A stretch of DNA of 64,000 nt from Neonectria sp. B-13 (lineage: Eukaryota > Ascomycota > Sordariomycetes > Hypocreales > Nectriaceae): assembly GCA_002682825.1 (NCBI GenBank), contig NOKP01000017.1:986730-1050729 (forward strand), given 5' to 3'. Shown piece after piece: positions 1-11,386 of this stretch. Every line of letters begins with the position of its first letter. Position 1 is the first letter of the stretch. A program made the translations under genes and the position numbers. The notes beneath the pieces were generated by a model, which did no database searches, was not told the DNA's origin, and saw only the letters and a list, made by a program, of their open reading frames with translations.

Positions 1-3000
1 CTGTATCTGTTCCATCTATGGGATAGACGACAAAAATCAGGCGTGTGTCGATCTCACACTCGTCGATAATCTCTGCGCGTTCGTTGATGCTGCTGCCAGG
101 CGTAGCTGTGGCCGAGGGATTGATGCATTTCCTTGTTGTCGCCGTTACATCACACCCAGTGATAATGGACGTACTTGTAGTCTTGCATGAAGCGCTTGCG
201 GTGCACGACACCCATGCATCCGTCACAGTGATAGTTGAGCAAGCTCCTGTAGTTGTCGCAGTCGTATCACCATCTTCAATGTCACAACCAACAATTGATT
301 GGCAAGTTGATAAGACGTGCGATGCGGTGGTGATAGTAGCACTCTGGGAGACGGAGACATCGTAGGAAGTCAAAGTTGCGCAGAATGACGCCGTTTCGGT
401 CTCGCATTCTGTTGGTTCCTCGGAGTAAGTCGGTTTGCCATTATTTCCGATCCTATACAGAATGATTAGTTGTACTTCGAGTGTTCAGTGAATGTAACTT
501 ACGTGATCTTAGGCCATGGTGGAAGTGTTCCATCTATCTTGATTCCGGGGGGGAAGATATTAGATGGAGGTGGTGGTGGTCCGCTGTAGTGTTGCCGAGG
601 TTAGTAGGAGCTTTCCTGGGACAGGCGGAAGAGGATTGTCTAACATGTAAATACCAGGAGGGAGGCCCCAGATCCAACCCCAAATGTTGAAGCCATCACC
701 GTCATCGTCATCGTCATCATCTGTTACGCAGCTCTGCATGCTGGGTTTAGAACATGTTTGCATATCACCGAATGTTTGGTTCGCTTACCTGAAAAAACCA
801 CGCACTGCAACTGATGTAGCCGGTCTCTTTGGGATCTGTCCCGTCTCCAGTCGTAACAGGTATCATGGTGAAGTCTGGCCAGGTGGTGTACGTAGCCAGG
901 CCTTCAGTGTTGGAGCTTGGGGCAGTGGTGGTAGCTAGAGCTTCAGTCCCTTGAGAATTCGTGCTGGCTGGTACCGAGTTTGAAGCGGATTCGTCCGTGC
1001 CAGTGGCTCCAGACGACTGACCCTGACGAGAAGATGTGGCTGCCGAAGCAGTTGCGGCCGGTCCTGTGGTGAGTCCATTGGAGCCAGTCGAAATAGCAGC
1101 GGTATCAGAAGAACCTGAGCTTTCTTGTCCGATGCTTGATGCAGCCCCAGAATCCGTTGCCGATTGTGTTTCTGGTCCTGTTGTCGATGCAACATTCGAT
1201 CCAGTTGCTCCTCCTGTGGTCTCTGAACCCCGGTCAGAGGTAGAGGTGCCATCCACTGGTAGCGATTCTGAGGAGTCGGCTGGATTGGATTGGGCAGTGC
1301 TGGCACCATCCGTAAGACTTGGTGTGAGCGAGCCATCAGTGGCAGTAGATGCAGATCTAGTTGTCTCCCTCTTTGATGCAGTGTCGGTTCCAGTAGCTGC
1401 GGAGGTCTGGCCAGGTGTGTCCACAGAGGTGGAATCTGTAGAGTTGGTGGCAGTTTCAGTCTCTGATCCTTGACTAGGCGGGTTGCTCTGGCCATCAGAT
1501 GTTCCTGGGGCATTCGCGGTCGTAGTAGGCGCATTGGTTTCGCTAGAATCAGTTCCACCAGGGACACTAGCCGTGGTCGATCCTTCCGCAGGAATAGAGG
1601 TGGCAGTTCCATCAACAGAGGTAGCAGATCTATTGATCGAGGTAGCTGAGCTATCTCCAGGAGTCGATGTATCCGAACCACCCTCTGGAACAGTTGTAGC
1701 CGAGCCATCTGCGGGAATGGAAGTGGCTGATCCGTCGATAGAGGTAGCTGATCCATCTCCAGATAGAGATGTATTTGGCTCACCGCCGGGAATAGATGTG
1801 GTTGGTTGACCCGCAGTAATAAATGTAACTGATCCCTCTCCGGGCATGGAGTTTGTCGATCCGTCTGTAGAGAAAGATGTAGCTGACCCGTCTACAGAGG
1901 TAGCTGAGGCATCCCCGGGAAGCGATATGTTGGATTCATCCCCGGGAACAGATTTCGTTGATTGATCACCAGGAACAGAAGTAGCTGATCCCTCCCCGGA
2001 AGTGGCAATTCCACCCCCGGGAAGAGATGTATTTGAGCCGCCCCCAGGGACGGATGGGGCTGACTGGCTCACAGGAACAGAAGTAGCTGATTCATTTCCA
2101 GAGACAGCCGTGCTCGATTCATCTCCAGCAATGGATGTTGCTGACCCACCCCCTGGAAGAGGTATGTTTGACACATCCCCAGCAACAGAAGTAGCTGATT
2201 CATTCCCAGAAGCAGCTGTAGTCGATTCACCCCCAGGGAGGGCAGTAAATGACCCGCCCCCAGGAATAGAAGAAGCTGAGCCACCCCCAGGAATGGCTAC
2301 AGTTGTTGCATTCCCCCCTGGCGTGCTTAGGGCTGAACTGAGCGATGGGTTGTTGCCATCCGATGAAGTTCCCGGACTGGAGCCTTCGGAATCAGTGGAG
2401 ACTGGAGCATCAGTTGGGGTACTGGTAGCCGAGTCTTCACCAGCAGTTGTGCCAGGCGTTTTTGTTGCATTAGAGCTAGTGCCCCCAGTCTTCACGTCGC
2501 CAGAGGTACTGGCGCTCAACGGTGCGCTGGCAGAGGTTGAGGTATCCTTGTCGCCCGGGCTGGGGGAACATGGTCTGCGCTTAGTGGTAGAGGGCTTGGC
2601 AGATGTGGTTGGAAGGTTGCAGCCTGGCTGAACAAACTCAGTGGTCGTGGAGACATCTCCATACCATCCTGTCGTTGTCACGACCCGCTCACACCTTCCA
2701 TGAGAATTGCAAGTCGTGTCTTCCGGACAACATTTGTCGTGGCAGCAGACAGTTCCTACATAAAGTGTTAGTCAGAACGTATTATCAGAATGACCAACCA
2801 ACTTACCAGGCCCACAGAGGTGGTGTCCTCCATGAGGCGTCCTGCAACATGTGTGACCATACACGTCTATTGCATAGATCACGCTGTAAGCCAAGCAAGA
2901 GTAATGAAGATAGCCCCGTAGTAAATACACTACTCACCTGATCCGCATCGATCCTGACACCAATATTCACCATGAGAGCACCCGTGGGCTTCCCCCTGTG

Positions 3001-3082
3001 CTCCCCGTTCAAAAATTGCCTCGGTAAGCCCAAGACTGGAGAGTACACTCAAGAGCAAAAGCCCTTGGCGCGAAAATCGCAT
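1..3082 (-). CDS. Secreted Ser/Thr-rich mucin-like protein with Cys-rich N-terminus and chitinase-type C-terminal region (partial at left edge)
   Basis: The start at 3082 opens a signal peptide (MRFSRQGLLLLSVLSSLG). Exons are 2938-3082, 2807-2866, 789-2755, 645-733, 503-583 and 452 to beyond position 1, and the frame closes at every junction. A Cys-rich segment (CCHDKCCPEDTTC) follows the signal. Next comes a stalk of about 600 residues rich in Ser, Thr, Gly and Pro with imperfect repeats, then an Asp run, then a GTLPPWPKIT segment and paired-Cys Thr-rich sequence. From memory, that last part resembles the C-terminal extension of secreted fungal GH18 (subgroup C) chitinases, but no GH18 catalytic domain is visible here. 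I infer a heavily O-glycosylated, cell-wall or secreted protein. The second exon could instead start at 2883 with a different donor. The C-terminus lies outside the window. Confidence 0.75.
1590..2310 (-). repeat. Imperfect in-frame tandem repeats encoding the mucin stalk
   Basis: Degenerate units of roughly 14 codons recur (patterns such as PGGGSATS, PGDESN, GNESATSV). On the plus strand they appear as repeated ggaacagaagtagctga-like blocks. They lie within the large exon and keep its frame, so copy number could vary between strains. Confidence 0.7.
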
Positions 3083-3893
3083 GGTGAGAAAAAGCAATAA
3101 GTGAAGGTATAAACGATGGTGTTGAATAGAACGTTACTGGCACAGATTGACGTGATGAGCCGTTTGATACCGAGTCGTCAATACGTGAGTTAGGCTGGAA
3201 TATATAGGTATGTTGAGGATACAATTCAACCTTACCAGTTGAATATGTTGGTTGTTCTGCGCACAGCTTATCAAAATAGAGATGGTGAAACATGCAGCTC
3301 AGCCTCAGCATTAGTCCACTGGAGAAAAGACTTTGTGAGTGATTTGGGGACGTAAAAGAGCCGGAAGCTTGCACTGTTGGTCGTGAAATCCCACAGGATT
3401 CAGATCCTTGACGCGGTTGGATGGTCTCAACGGCCAGAGGTGTAAGTGCCAAGGCACAGAGCCAACAAACCCGTTAGAGTACCTGGCCCAATGCTATTTA
3501 GATGCCGCTTTAGAGGCCTTCAGGAGTTAGAACCTTGAAAAACTGTTGGACGGAACGAGGCTCGACTGATAGCGTCGTACTTTGCTGCAGGAGTCGACCA
3601 ACGCATGGTGCCACTCGTAGTATTGCAATTGCATTTCGATCAGTCTCAATTTCAACTCCGTTTGCCTGGTGTCTTACAGATACGAACCCCATCTGCACTG
3701 TACCTGAGGCCTGCCCCCGCATCAACGGCGCAGCTTGTGCTGCATTGAGGCCGTAATTGCTTAATTGACTTCTACGCACAGTCAACAATGTAGAGGTCGA
3801 TGAGTATTCTTTCGACAAAAGTCACATGCAATTCCAACCACTTCATCCTATCTTTCTGTTGCCGCCGCATCTTGATCCAATGTCTAGCGCGCC
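3083..3893. other. Intergenic, no gene recognised
   Basis: This is the upstream region of the mucin-like gene and the downstream region of the Ras-like gene. Short open frames here (for example 3510-3818 on the minus strand) show no family resemblance or splice context. Confidence 0.5.
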
Positions 3894-4786
3894 TCATTCA
3901 TATCTTGCCGGAAACCTTGCGGTCCCCGACAGCGCCTTTTCGATGCCGCACGCCCGTCGGTAGACTAGTCGTCGAGCCATTTGCTCCAGCACGTCGCAAT
4001 CACCCCAGTTGAGCTTCATGGTCGAAATCATATAGAATTCTGCTCCCAGTTGCCTTGCGAATTCTTCTCCCTCCTCTCGAGAAACAACACATGGGCGACC
4101 ATGACAACGATTGCCAACCACAACCTTTGGCATTGGGCCTGGGTCCATCTTCGGTCCACTGGCAGCTGGCTCCACTGACGCTGGGGAGTTTTGTTTCCCT
4201 TTCTTGAGCGCTCGTCCTAGGTGCTTTTTGAGCTTGTTCCAGTGAGACTCTGCCTTGTCGGGTTTCTTTTCTAACGAGGTCCTGTAGAGCTCTATGAGAT
4301 GTTGATGGAACCCCGCAAGGGCCTCGAAGCTTTCTCGACTTTTGTCGTCATATGCAAATACAAAAGCATCGGTACTATCCAGGGTACACCTGATTTGCCA
4401 CTCGTCGTCGTCTCCCTCTTTCACAATATACCAGTCCAGGTCAAGTACAAGCTGCCGGTTGTTCAGGGTGATTAGACGTGAGTCCGGGGGTCTTTAGACG
4501 GTGAGCCAATCATACTAGAATCTGGGGAAAGTAATCAACTCACCCTAATATGTCATATTCACAGTCGGACTCGGCCGACCAAAGCTGGATCTTGGTAAGT
4601 GAATGCCCCGGGAACGCATTTGGCTCCACATACCCTTTTGAGAATACTAACTGGCCCACTCTCCACGGTCCCCTCCCTGGTGGCACATATCATCACCTTC
4701 GCGAAGGGGATCGGCATGAGCATATCCTTGGCCGGCCGTTCAAGGTATCGGTCAACGAAATTGGCTTCTTCTTGCGTGAGAGGCAT
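3894..4786 (-). CDS. Ras-like small GTPase homologue with degenerate nucleotide-binding motifs
   Basis: Exons 4634-4786, 4544-4590 and 3894-4491 join in frame to give 265 aa. The fold order follows Ras proteins: a hydrophobic first strand (AKVMICA), a switch-like YDI region, VFAYDDKSRESFEAL (compare VFAVNNAKSFED), VVVGNRCHGR (compare VGNKCDL), then VSREEGEEFARQLGAEFYMIS. The P-loop GxxxxGKS/T is replaced by GTVESGPV, the DTAGQ position reads DLDWY, NKxD reads NRCH and SAK reads STM. The C-terminus has no CaaX box. There is a charged insertion at about residues 150-190. It is probably a pseudo-GTPase, meaning a family member unlikely to bind or hydrolyse GTP. The ATG at 4786 is the first in frame, and an additional upstream exon is possible. 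Confidence 0.7.
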
Positions 4787-5405
4787 TTCCAACTATGAGA
4801 ACACAGTGATGAGTGCGACCTGGAGATGAGAAGATGAGAAGATGGACGGGGTGAATTAAAGGTCTGTAGGTCGTATGACGTGTTGAAGCCCGGGCTCGCT
4901 GAGTGGGGTTACTATCAATGCAAGACAAGCCACCATGCACGTGTGAGCGCCCTGAACTTCTCGTAATTGGTGGAATTTGATGATCAAAATAGAGGAACAC
5001 AATGTTGTTGGTAGTTGGGACTCATGTTGGTCAGCAACAGAACTGAAACATGATTCGAGGCACATAGCCCCAACTGGGTCACAACGCCTGTGTTGATCAC
5101 AAGGTGCTGTGGAGCCCAGAAGCCGGAGTCGGCAGTAGCTGAAGGATTACGCGCCACAGCGCTTCGCAAACCTTGTAAAATACTTTATATGAATGAGGGC
5201 GGCGTAGACAAAGTGGGCGGTAATTATCTGCAGGAGACGGTAGAATGGCTGCAGCTCGCGAAAGCAATCCCTGTAGCTTCGATACGGGCGCCTGCAATAC
5301 GAGGTATTGGGGGCTAAGTAGCTCTGGAGTAAACCACATTTAGAGCCAACCAACATAGACGAGGTCTTGACAGTGTCTAACGCTTCCCCTCCAAGTACCA
5401 GAGAA
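4787..5405. other. Intergenic, no gene recognised
   Basis: This lies between the Ras-like gene start and the 3' end of the dehydrogenase gene. Short overlapping frames on both strands have no recognisable product. Confidence 0.5.
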
Positions 5406-6497
5406 CTACTGGACATCGATGCAAACCTTTCCAACATGCTGCCCGCTGGTCAAAAACTCAAAGGCAGCAATGACCTGGTCGTGACTAAACCCAAAGGTCT
5501 TCTCTACGGGGAGCTCCAAGTTCCGCGCAGCCACAAACCGCGTGAGGTCTTCCAGTTGTTGTTTCGGGCCAACCCTAATGCCTCTCACTACGGCACCTTT
5601 ACCCAACAACAATGCCGCGACGTCGGGCATCTGGGCCTGCGGGCATGGCTCTAGGAAGCCGATGACAGAGATAATACCGCCGTGCGCTACCGCTTCGATG
5701 CTCTGCGCAATTGTCCCTGAGCCGCCACTCTCGAGGACGTAATCGGCGCCGAGGCCCTCAGTGAGCCGCTGCACCTCAGCCCCCCAGCTGGGTGTGGTTT
5801 TGTAGTTGATGACATGGTCAACCCCGTACTTCTCGCGGACGTGTTGCAGCTTTGAATCGGACGAGGACGTGATGATGGTAGTAGCACCTGCAGCTCTAGC
5901 AAGGACAAGACCCGTAATAGAGACGCCACCAGTTCCTGCGCTGTTGTTAAATCGTCTTCATAGCAGAAATGCCGATGTCGACTTGCCTAGAAAGAGAACA
6001 GTTTGGCCGGGCTTCAGGGGCATGTTTCCATACAGCGAGTTCCACGCCGTGGTGCCAGCACAGACCGCGGATGCCCATTGACCATAGCTCAGTTTCGAAA
6101 ACGCGGGGATCTTGACAAGAGCGCTCGCTGGGAGGGAAATGTACTGCTGCAACGCTCCGTCGATGCTGCCACCAAGGGTATGGTTTGAGTCCGGTATCGT
6201 GCCGTAGAGAGCGTTCAGGTCAAACGCAGCGATGACTTTATCACCGACCGCAAAACCTTCAACACCAGAACCCACCTCGGTCACATCGCCCGCAAGGTCG
6301 GAACCTGGAATAAGGGAATCCTTAACTGGAACGGGGTACGTCGAGTTGCATATGGCGACATCGCGGTAGTTGAGCGCGACGCTTCTGACTTTGACGAGGA
6401 CTTCATGCGCCTGCGGGGTAGGAATGGGTTCCTGCACCACAGCGAGGTCGTGGAAGGATGTGCGCTGAAGCAGGCGGTAGACTTGTTGCTGGGCCAT
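5406..6497 (-). CDS. Zinc-type alcohol dehydrogenase-like (MDR family) oxidoreductase
   Basis: Exons 5987-6497 and 5406-5935 give 346 aa, the usual size for the family. The N-terminal GroES-like domain has the VLVKVRSVALNYRD and PGSDLAGDV motifs. The Rossmann domain starts at FLGTGGVSITGL across the splice site and continues with the VEKTFGFSHDQV end typical of the fungal zinc-binding alcohol dehydrogenase group (YogA-like). The classic catalytic zinc GHE and Cys cluster are absent, so it is likely a zinc-independent NADPH-dependent reductase despite its family name. The intron (5936-5986) has a GC donor: the exon ends CTAG, the intron starts GCAAGT and ends CGCAG. The substrate is unknown. 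Confidence 0.85.
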
Positions 6498-8192
6498 TCT
6501 GGAGTGGCGGTTCTCAAGTAGCTGTGTGGTCAGTGTGGTCGGGTTAGTTACTTGCTGTCAAGGCTGAATTGTAATGTGTTCGTGTTCAACTCTGAGAGGG
6601 CTGCCAAATACTATTTAAAGGCGTCGCGTCTCCCAGGTTCTTTGTCGATACGGAGAAGAAGTAGGTAAAAGGCTGACTAACCCTTAATAACAGAGTCTAG
6701 CTTCATCCCCTTTCCCGATATCACTCAGAACTACGGAGTCTCGGGCGAGCAACTCTCCGCGTGGGGTGTGACGGTCCCAATCATCCCGGTTGAGAAAGGG
6801 CACTTTCATGGTTCACTCCACATACTTGATCTTTCCATACTATGATTGTTTTGCAACCTAATAAATCCACAGAATTGGCCCCTCTTTCACCACTCGGGGT
6901 TGAGTCCCGAGCTGAAGGCGGGGACTTGACTGCGCGGCTTTTGCCTTCCGGAGACGGCTTGCGGTAATATTCCTCCCGAAGCTCAGGGTCCGCTGTAGCG
7001 CTATCACCGTGACTAGAAAGTAGCGAGGAAGGGAGAGCGATTGTACTGCAGTACATCAATCTCAGACCAGCATAGCATGTTTGGAAAGGGCCCTTGTTGA
7101 ACGCATCCTGATGATGTAAAGCCTAGTTGTAAGCCATTTGGTCTTTGCAACACATAGCTCGTGTGAATGGATTGGAATCCAGGCAGACCTTTTGCTTCAC
7201 ATGTGCCAAGCAACTATATAGAAAGTGAAGACAGGTGTGTAGTGAGTAGTGTGTGATACCAAGAAAGGACCGCCGTCGAATGCAATGGGTGGGCTGTACA
7301 TCCGCCAATGGGAATCGGAGGTCACCCATTTCTCTTCGCCTTCACAGCAACTAACTTAAAGTGTCCATTTGAGGCTGCCCCACTGCAAACTCCGCATCTC
7401 GGACACCATGGAACTGCTATTCTGAAAGTCCGCAGTCTATGATGGTTCGGGGTTGTATTGACGGAAGACTAAGAGCCCGGGTACTTCGGGACGGAGTTCA
7501 ATGGGGCGCCCGGCGCTAGTTATGCCTTCCGTGCGGTCCTAGCCTCCGCGCGGGCCGGATCTCCGCGCGGAACTGAACGCGAGCGGGAATGAATGCGAGC
7601 GGCTTTCGAAACGCGGAGCTTCCCCGCCTCATCTTTTTATTGGAAGCTAAATACTAAAAATGGGAACGGTCCACAATCACCGCTTAGGACAAGCTATCTA
7701 CCATCACTTTTCTAACCTAGCTGGCTGGACATGCCCGCTCAGCGAAGCCACCGGCCTCAAGGAAATCTCTCCGAAGCCTCGGGGCTGCGCGTCAGTCCAT
7801 ATTTGGGCGTAATGGAGTCTGAGAACGTCTGGAGGCAACAAAAGGGTGATTCTGATATTTAGTTTGGACATCAAAGAAGAATTGAGCAGCTATACTGTCT
7901 CGTTGGTGTGATCTTCACATGCTTGTAAGGGGAAATGGCCTTTTCAATTACACACGGGTCAAAACACTACGTTGTTCCTTTATTTTCCTTCGCCTTTTTG
8001 TGAAAGTATGCTCGTATCAGTGAACAGAACCAAGCCAGTTGCACTCCTTCAGGCCCATATGATTGTCCCTAGCTTTGGTCACATCGTGTGGCTGCATCAT
8101 TGCTTGATATCTTGGGAAAGGCTTCCACCAAATGTGTATCGTAAAACCATGGCTCGCTCCATATGTCAGCCATTTCCATTCCCATTAGCTCA
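6498..8192. other. Long intergenic region with GC-rich short repeats
   Basis: This holds the promoter of the dehydrogenase (a TTTAAATAG-like box near 6610 on its strand) and the 3' flank of the regulator at 8193. At 7540-7620 there is a GC-rich patch with the direct repeats ctccgcgcgg (twice) and gcgagcgg (twice). No gene was recognised. Confidence 0.5.
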
Positions 8193-10265
8193 TTAGTGGC
8201 GATTGAGCTCAAGTTTGGGCTCTGTGGCACGAGTTCTAGACACATGGTCAACATGACGAGGCCTGATAGGTAGATGAGCATCAATGCAGGAGCGCTCACC
8301 CATGATTCTAGAGAGGATATGAGCTGCACGGCCGGCAATCGGCTCTACATTTGCCATCCGTTCTAAAGTCTCAGTTGATCGGCCAATCTGCGCTCGCCAC
8401 ACACCTGCTGAAGGGTGATGAGGGGCGTAGATCAGACACGTAACGCTCACGAACACAGCCGTAACGAGCCAGTAGGTCGCATACCATACTAGGGCACCAG
8501 TATAACTGTCGTGAGCGGCGCAGAAACCGATGATGGATTCAACACAGTCTTGAGCCGCGGAGATGCAGCGACCGACGGCTTCCTCGGTGTGACAAAGATC
8601 GAGTTCCTGCTGTCGCTGCAGCACGTCTAGAAGGAATGGCCTTGTGAGGACGATGCGGAGGTGCTGTGATCGCCAGAGGAGAATCATCCGCGGAACGTCG
8701 AACCACGAGAACTCGGCACCTGGCGCCTCATTAAAATACGACGGCAGTGCTTCCTTCCATGATACTATCTGATCATCCAGAGACAACATCAGGGATTTCT
8801 GTGGAATCCGTTCCTCGAGCAGCTTAGCATTTGCTACGTTGCTGATTTCGGCTAGCTTGCACTGCCAGATGAGACACGAGGTAATTGTTGGTTGAGTGCG
8901 TGAGGTGCTTAGGACGTCGATGTCCACGGCGAGATCGCTATCGTTTAGGTTCCCAGGAGCCCTGACATTCACACCTGCGAGCGAAATGGAGGGTCTTCCG
9001 AAAGTCAGCCGCGCGCCAGAGTCGAAGATGAAAAGCGTCCACCAGACACGGCGCCGAATCTCCATGTTAGATGCGCTCATCGACTTGTCAGAGAATTCTC
9101 GGTGCAGGCCAAGGCCCATAGCCATGTTGAATGCGATTCCAAGAAACGTGAAGCCACTGTTCGGCTTGTTTCGCTTCTGGAGGTAGTTTGCCATGAGTGC
9201 AAAGGCCTGCACCAGATGAAGCGATCCTCGCTGAAGGAGCCTCACGGACAAAGCCTCACGAGCTCGGTGGTAGAAGAAAGCATCGAAATTTCCGGAGCTT
9301 TCAGGCCCGGCAAACGCGCCAACGGCCAATACCATGTTGAAGAGAACCGGCCAAGATCCATCCTTCGGCTTGGGAACAGCACCTGTTTGGACGACCGTCA
9401 GTTCATGTGTTTCCGAGTCTATAGTCAAGGAATTAGAATATCTCGCCTCACCCATCAAGTTCGCACGGAAAACACCCTCGTGTAGAAGGGGGTAAGCGTT
9501 GTGGAAGTGGTCAAAGTACCAGTCCACACAGCACTTTTCGAAGCCAGGCGAAGCCAGCCGCGCATCAGATTGGTTGGCACTATTGAGGACGACGGGAGGC
9601 GAGGCGATGGCCAAGTCCTGCTCGGTTGCGTAGAAGGAATTGTCAACCGACCGTAGATAACGGAGCAGTGCGTTTCCAGACTGCGGCCCCATGTAGCCAG
9701 ATGCTGCTCTATGGAAAGACAAAGACCCGATACCGTCGGTTATGACGCTCAGTTCCGGGGTTTCATCCCACTCGAGGGCTTCCATCGTGTCTATCTCTAG
9801 GTCTGGCGGCGAAGGCGTTCGTGTTTCAGCCTTGCCCGGCGGCACGATCCACGCATCCTGACGGTTGCTGGCCGTGAAGGGGGTCGGCGGAAGATCCGTG
9901 GGGGTAAACTGGGCACCCTCGCCCGTTTTGATGGCATGAGCAATATCGATGTTGGGGAGGAATCGTCTCCACGCGTCTTGGAGCAACTTGACGTGCTTTT
10001 CCGACTGCTGGAGTCGCCTACAGGCTTCAGTATTAACGGGGTCACTGGGGAAGTAACGGCCGGGGCTCCGGACTGACCTCTCTAACATGGCTAGCCTCCC
10101 ATGAGCGGATGAGTAGTTGCAGCTCGACTTGCTGCGAGCGCAATTTTGGCATGGATTTGTGCCTGAGCACCGGACCTTGCGGCGCTTGCAAGCGTCACAG
10201 GCCTTGTGGTGAATCTCTCGCGGCTTACTGTCGGAGGACGATGGGTGGTGAGGATTTGGTTCCAT
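8193..10265 (-). CDS. Zn2Cys6 transcription factor with fungal-specific transcription factor domain
   Basis: Single-exon gene of 690 aa from the ATG at 10265; an in-frame ATG at 10298 would add 11 residues. The N-terminal binuclear cluster reads ACDACKRRKVRC then CQNC and SSC, spacing C-x2-C-x6-C-x5-C-x2-C-x6-C. The middle region (about residues 230-480) carries the fungal_trans middle homology region: FDHFHNAYPLLHEGVF, then ALMANYLQKRNKPNSGF, GLGLHREF and RRRVWWTLFIFD. It is a nuclear DNA-binding regulator expected to recognise CGG-type half sites. Its neighbours (SDR, polyol dehydrogenase, sugar transporter) suggest it controls that catabolic block, but this is inferred from position only. 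Confidence 0.92.
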   Translation of the reverse strand: MEPNPHHPSSSDSKPREIHHKACDACKRRKVRCSGTNPCQNCARSKSSCNYSSAHGRLAMLERSVRSPGRYFPSDPVNTEACRRLQQSEKHVKLLQDAWRRFLPNIDIAHAIKTGEGAQFTPTDLPPTPFTASNRQDAWIVPPGKAETRTPSPPDLEIDTMEALEWDETPELSVITDGIGSLSFHRAASGYMGPQSGNALLRYLRSVDNSFYATEQDLAIASPPVVLNSANQSDARLASPGFEKCCVDWYFDHFHNAYPLLHEGVFRANLMGEARYSNSLTIDSETHELTVVQTGAVPKPKDGSWPVLFNMVLAVGAFAGPESSGNFDAFFYHRAREALSVRLLQRGSLHLVQAFALMANYLQKRNKPNSGFTFLGIAFNMAMGLGLHREFSDKSMSASNMEIRRRVWWTLFIFDSGARLTFGRPSISLAGVNVRAPGNLNDSDLAVDIDVLSTSRTQPTITSCLIWQCKLAEISNVANAKLLEERIPQKSLMLSLDDQIVSWKEALPSYFNEAPGAEFSWFDVPRMILLWRSQHLRIVLTRPFLLDVLQRQQELDLCHTEEAVGRCISAAQDCVESIIGFCAAHDSYTGALVWYATYWLVTAVFVSVTCLIYAPHHPSAGVWRAQIGRSTETLERMANVEPIAGRAAHILSRIMGERSCIDAHLPIRPRHVDHVSRTRATEPKLELNRH

Positions 10266-10560
10266 GATCCAAAATGGGATATTTCGCGAATGGTACACGT
10301 CCTACGGAAAAATCTTCACGAAGCAATTGGGATAGGTGGGTGGTGAGATGCATTTACTGTTGCTGGGATTAGAATGGCTCCGATGCAGCGTGACAAGGCT
10401 TGCGGGCGGCATCTAGCGTATGCACTAAGTATGCATGTACTGGGGAGGAGTTTACGCCCAGTTGGGTAAAGAGTGCAGACCGGGCGGTCACTTGTCCAAC
10501 GTGAGAGGTGCGGTACTAGAAGCGGCGTCGGTCGATGCGGGAAGTTTAGCTCGTGACGAT
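10266..10560. other. Intergenic between regulator start and SDR end
   Basis: About 295 nt, the promoter of the Zn2Cys6 gene. No further feature seen. Confidence 0.4.
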
Positions 10561-11386
10561 CTACGTATAGAGCATGCCTCCATTGGCGCAGATGGTGTCG
10601 CCCGTGACCCATCGCGATCGCTCCTCACAGAGAAACACAACGATGTCGGCAACATCTGACTCGGTGCCGCAGCGTGGCGCTGCAGGGACCTTCTTGTTCT
10701 GCTCCTCCATCCGAGCCAAGTGCACCGGCCCTGCGGCACGATACATGTCCGTGTCGACGGGGCCGGGGTTCACCGCGTTGACTGTCACCCCGTACTTGTG
10801 ACCCAGCTCGGTGGCCCAGACTCGAGTCAGGCCTTCTACGGCTGCTTTGGAAGCAGCGTAGATTGTCTGCGTGGGAAAGCCCCCTCGCGCCGAGATTGAC
10901 GACAGGTTGACAATCCGGCCGCCCCGATTGATGTAAGGAAGCACAGCTTGTGTCATGAAAATGACTGCCCTAACATTGACTGACATCAAACGTTCGTATT
11001 CCTCGACGCTGACATCTTCGAGCGTTGCGTTTCCACCCACTCCAGCGTTGTTGACAAGTATGTCTATCGTATCGGTGCCCAGCTTCTCTCGGGCTGCCGT
11101 AATAAGTAACGAAGGGGCGGTGGGAGTAGCCATATCGACTCGGATGCCCGTGGCTCGAACTCCAAGAGCTCTGGCCTCGTTGACCAACTGGACAGCCGCT
11201 GGTTCCGAAGACGCCGAGACGTAACTAAACGCGACCTGTTTCGGTCCTGGTGAATTCTGTCATTCGCAATCTCCCTTGTGGCCAGGTGCTTACATTTGCG
11301 CCTTGTTTGGCCAGAGCCCGAACGATTCCTGCACCGATGCCTCGAGCAGCACCTGTTACAATTGCGGTCTTACCCTGGAGCGACAT
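10561..11386 (-). CDS. Short-chain dehydrogenase/reductase (SDR)
   Basis: Exons 11294-11386 and 10561-11235 give 255 aa, normal for a classical SDR. The cofactor motif TGAARGIG lies at about residues 11-18, NNAGVGG is present, and the active site has Ser (NLSSISARGG) and YAASK. The C-terminal end WVTGDTICANGG fits the 3-oxoacyl-ACP-reductase-like clade. It is probably NADP(H)-dependent, acting on a keto/hydroxy substrate. It is divergent from the polyol dehydrogenase at 11933 and shares a 546-nt promoter with it. That pairing makes a sugar-type reductase step plausible (L-xylulose reductase is also an SDR), but the sequence alone does not prove a substrate. Confidence 0.9.

Noticed and set aside
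1036..2631. Long plus-strand open frames (145, 108 and 209 codons) opposite the mucin gene
   Set aside because: They are antisense shadows of a repetitive, stop-poor Ser/Thr-rich exon. The minus strand has signal peptide, splice sites and continuous frame.
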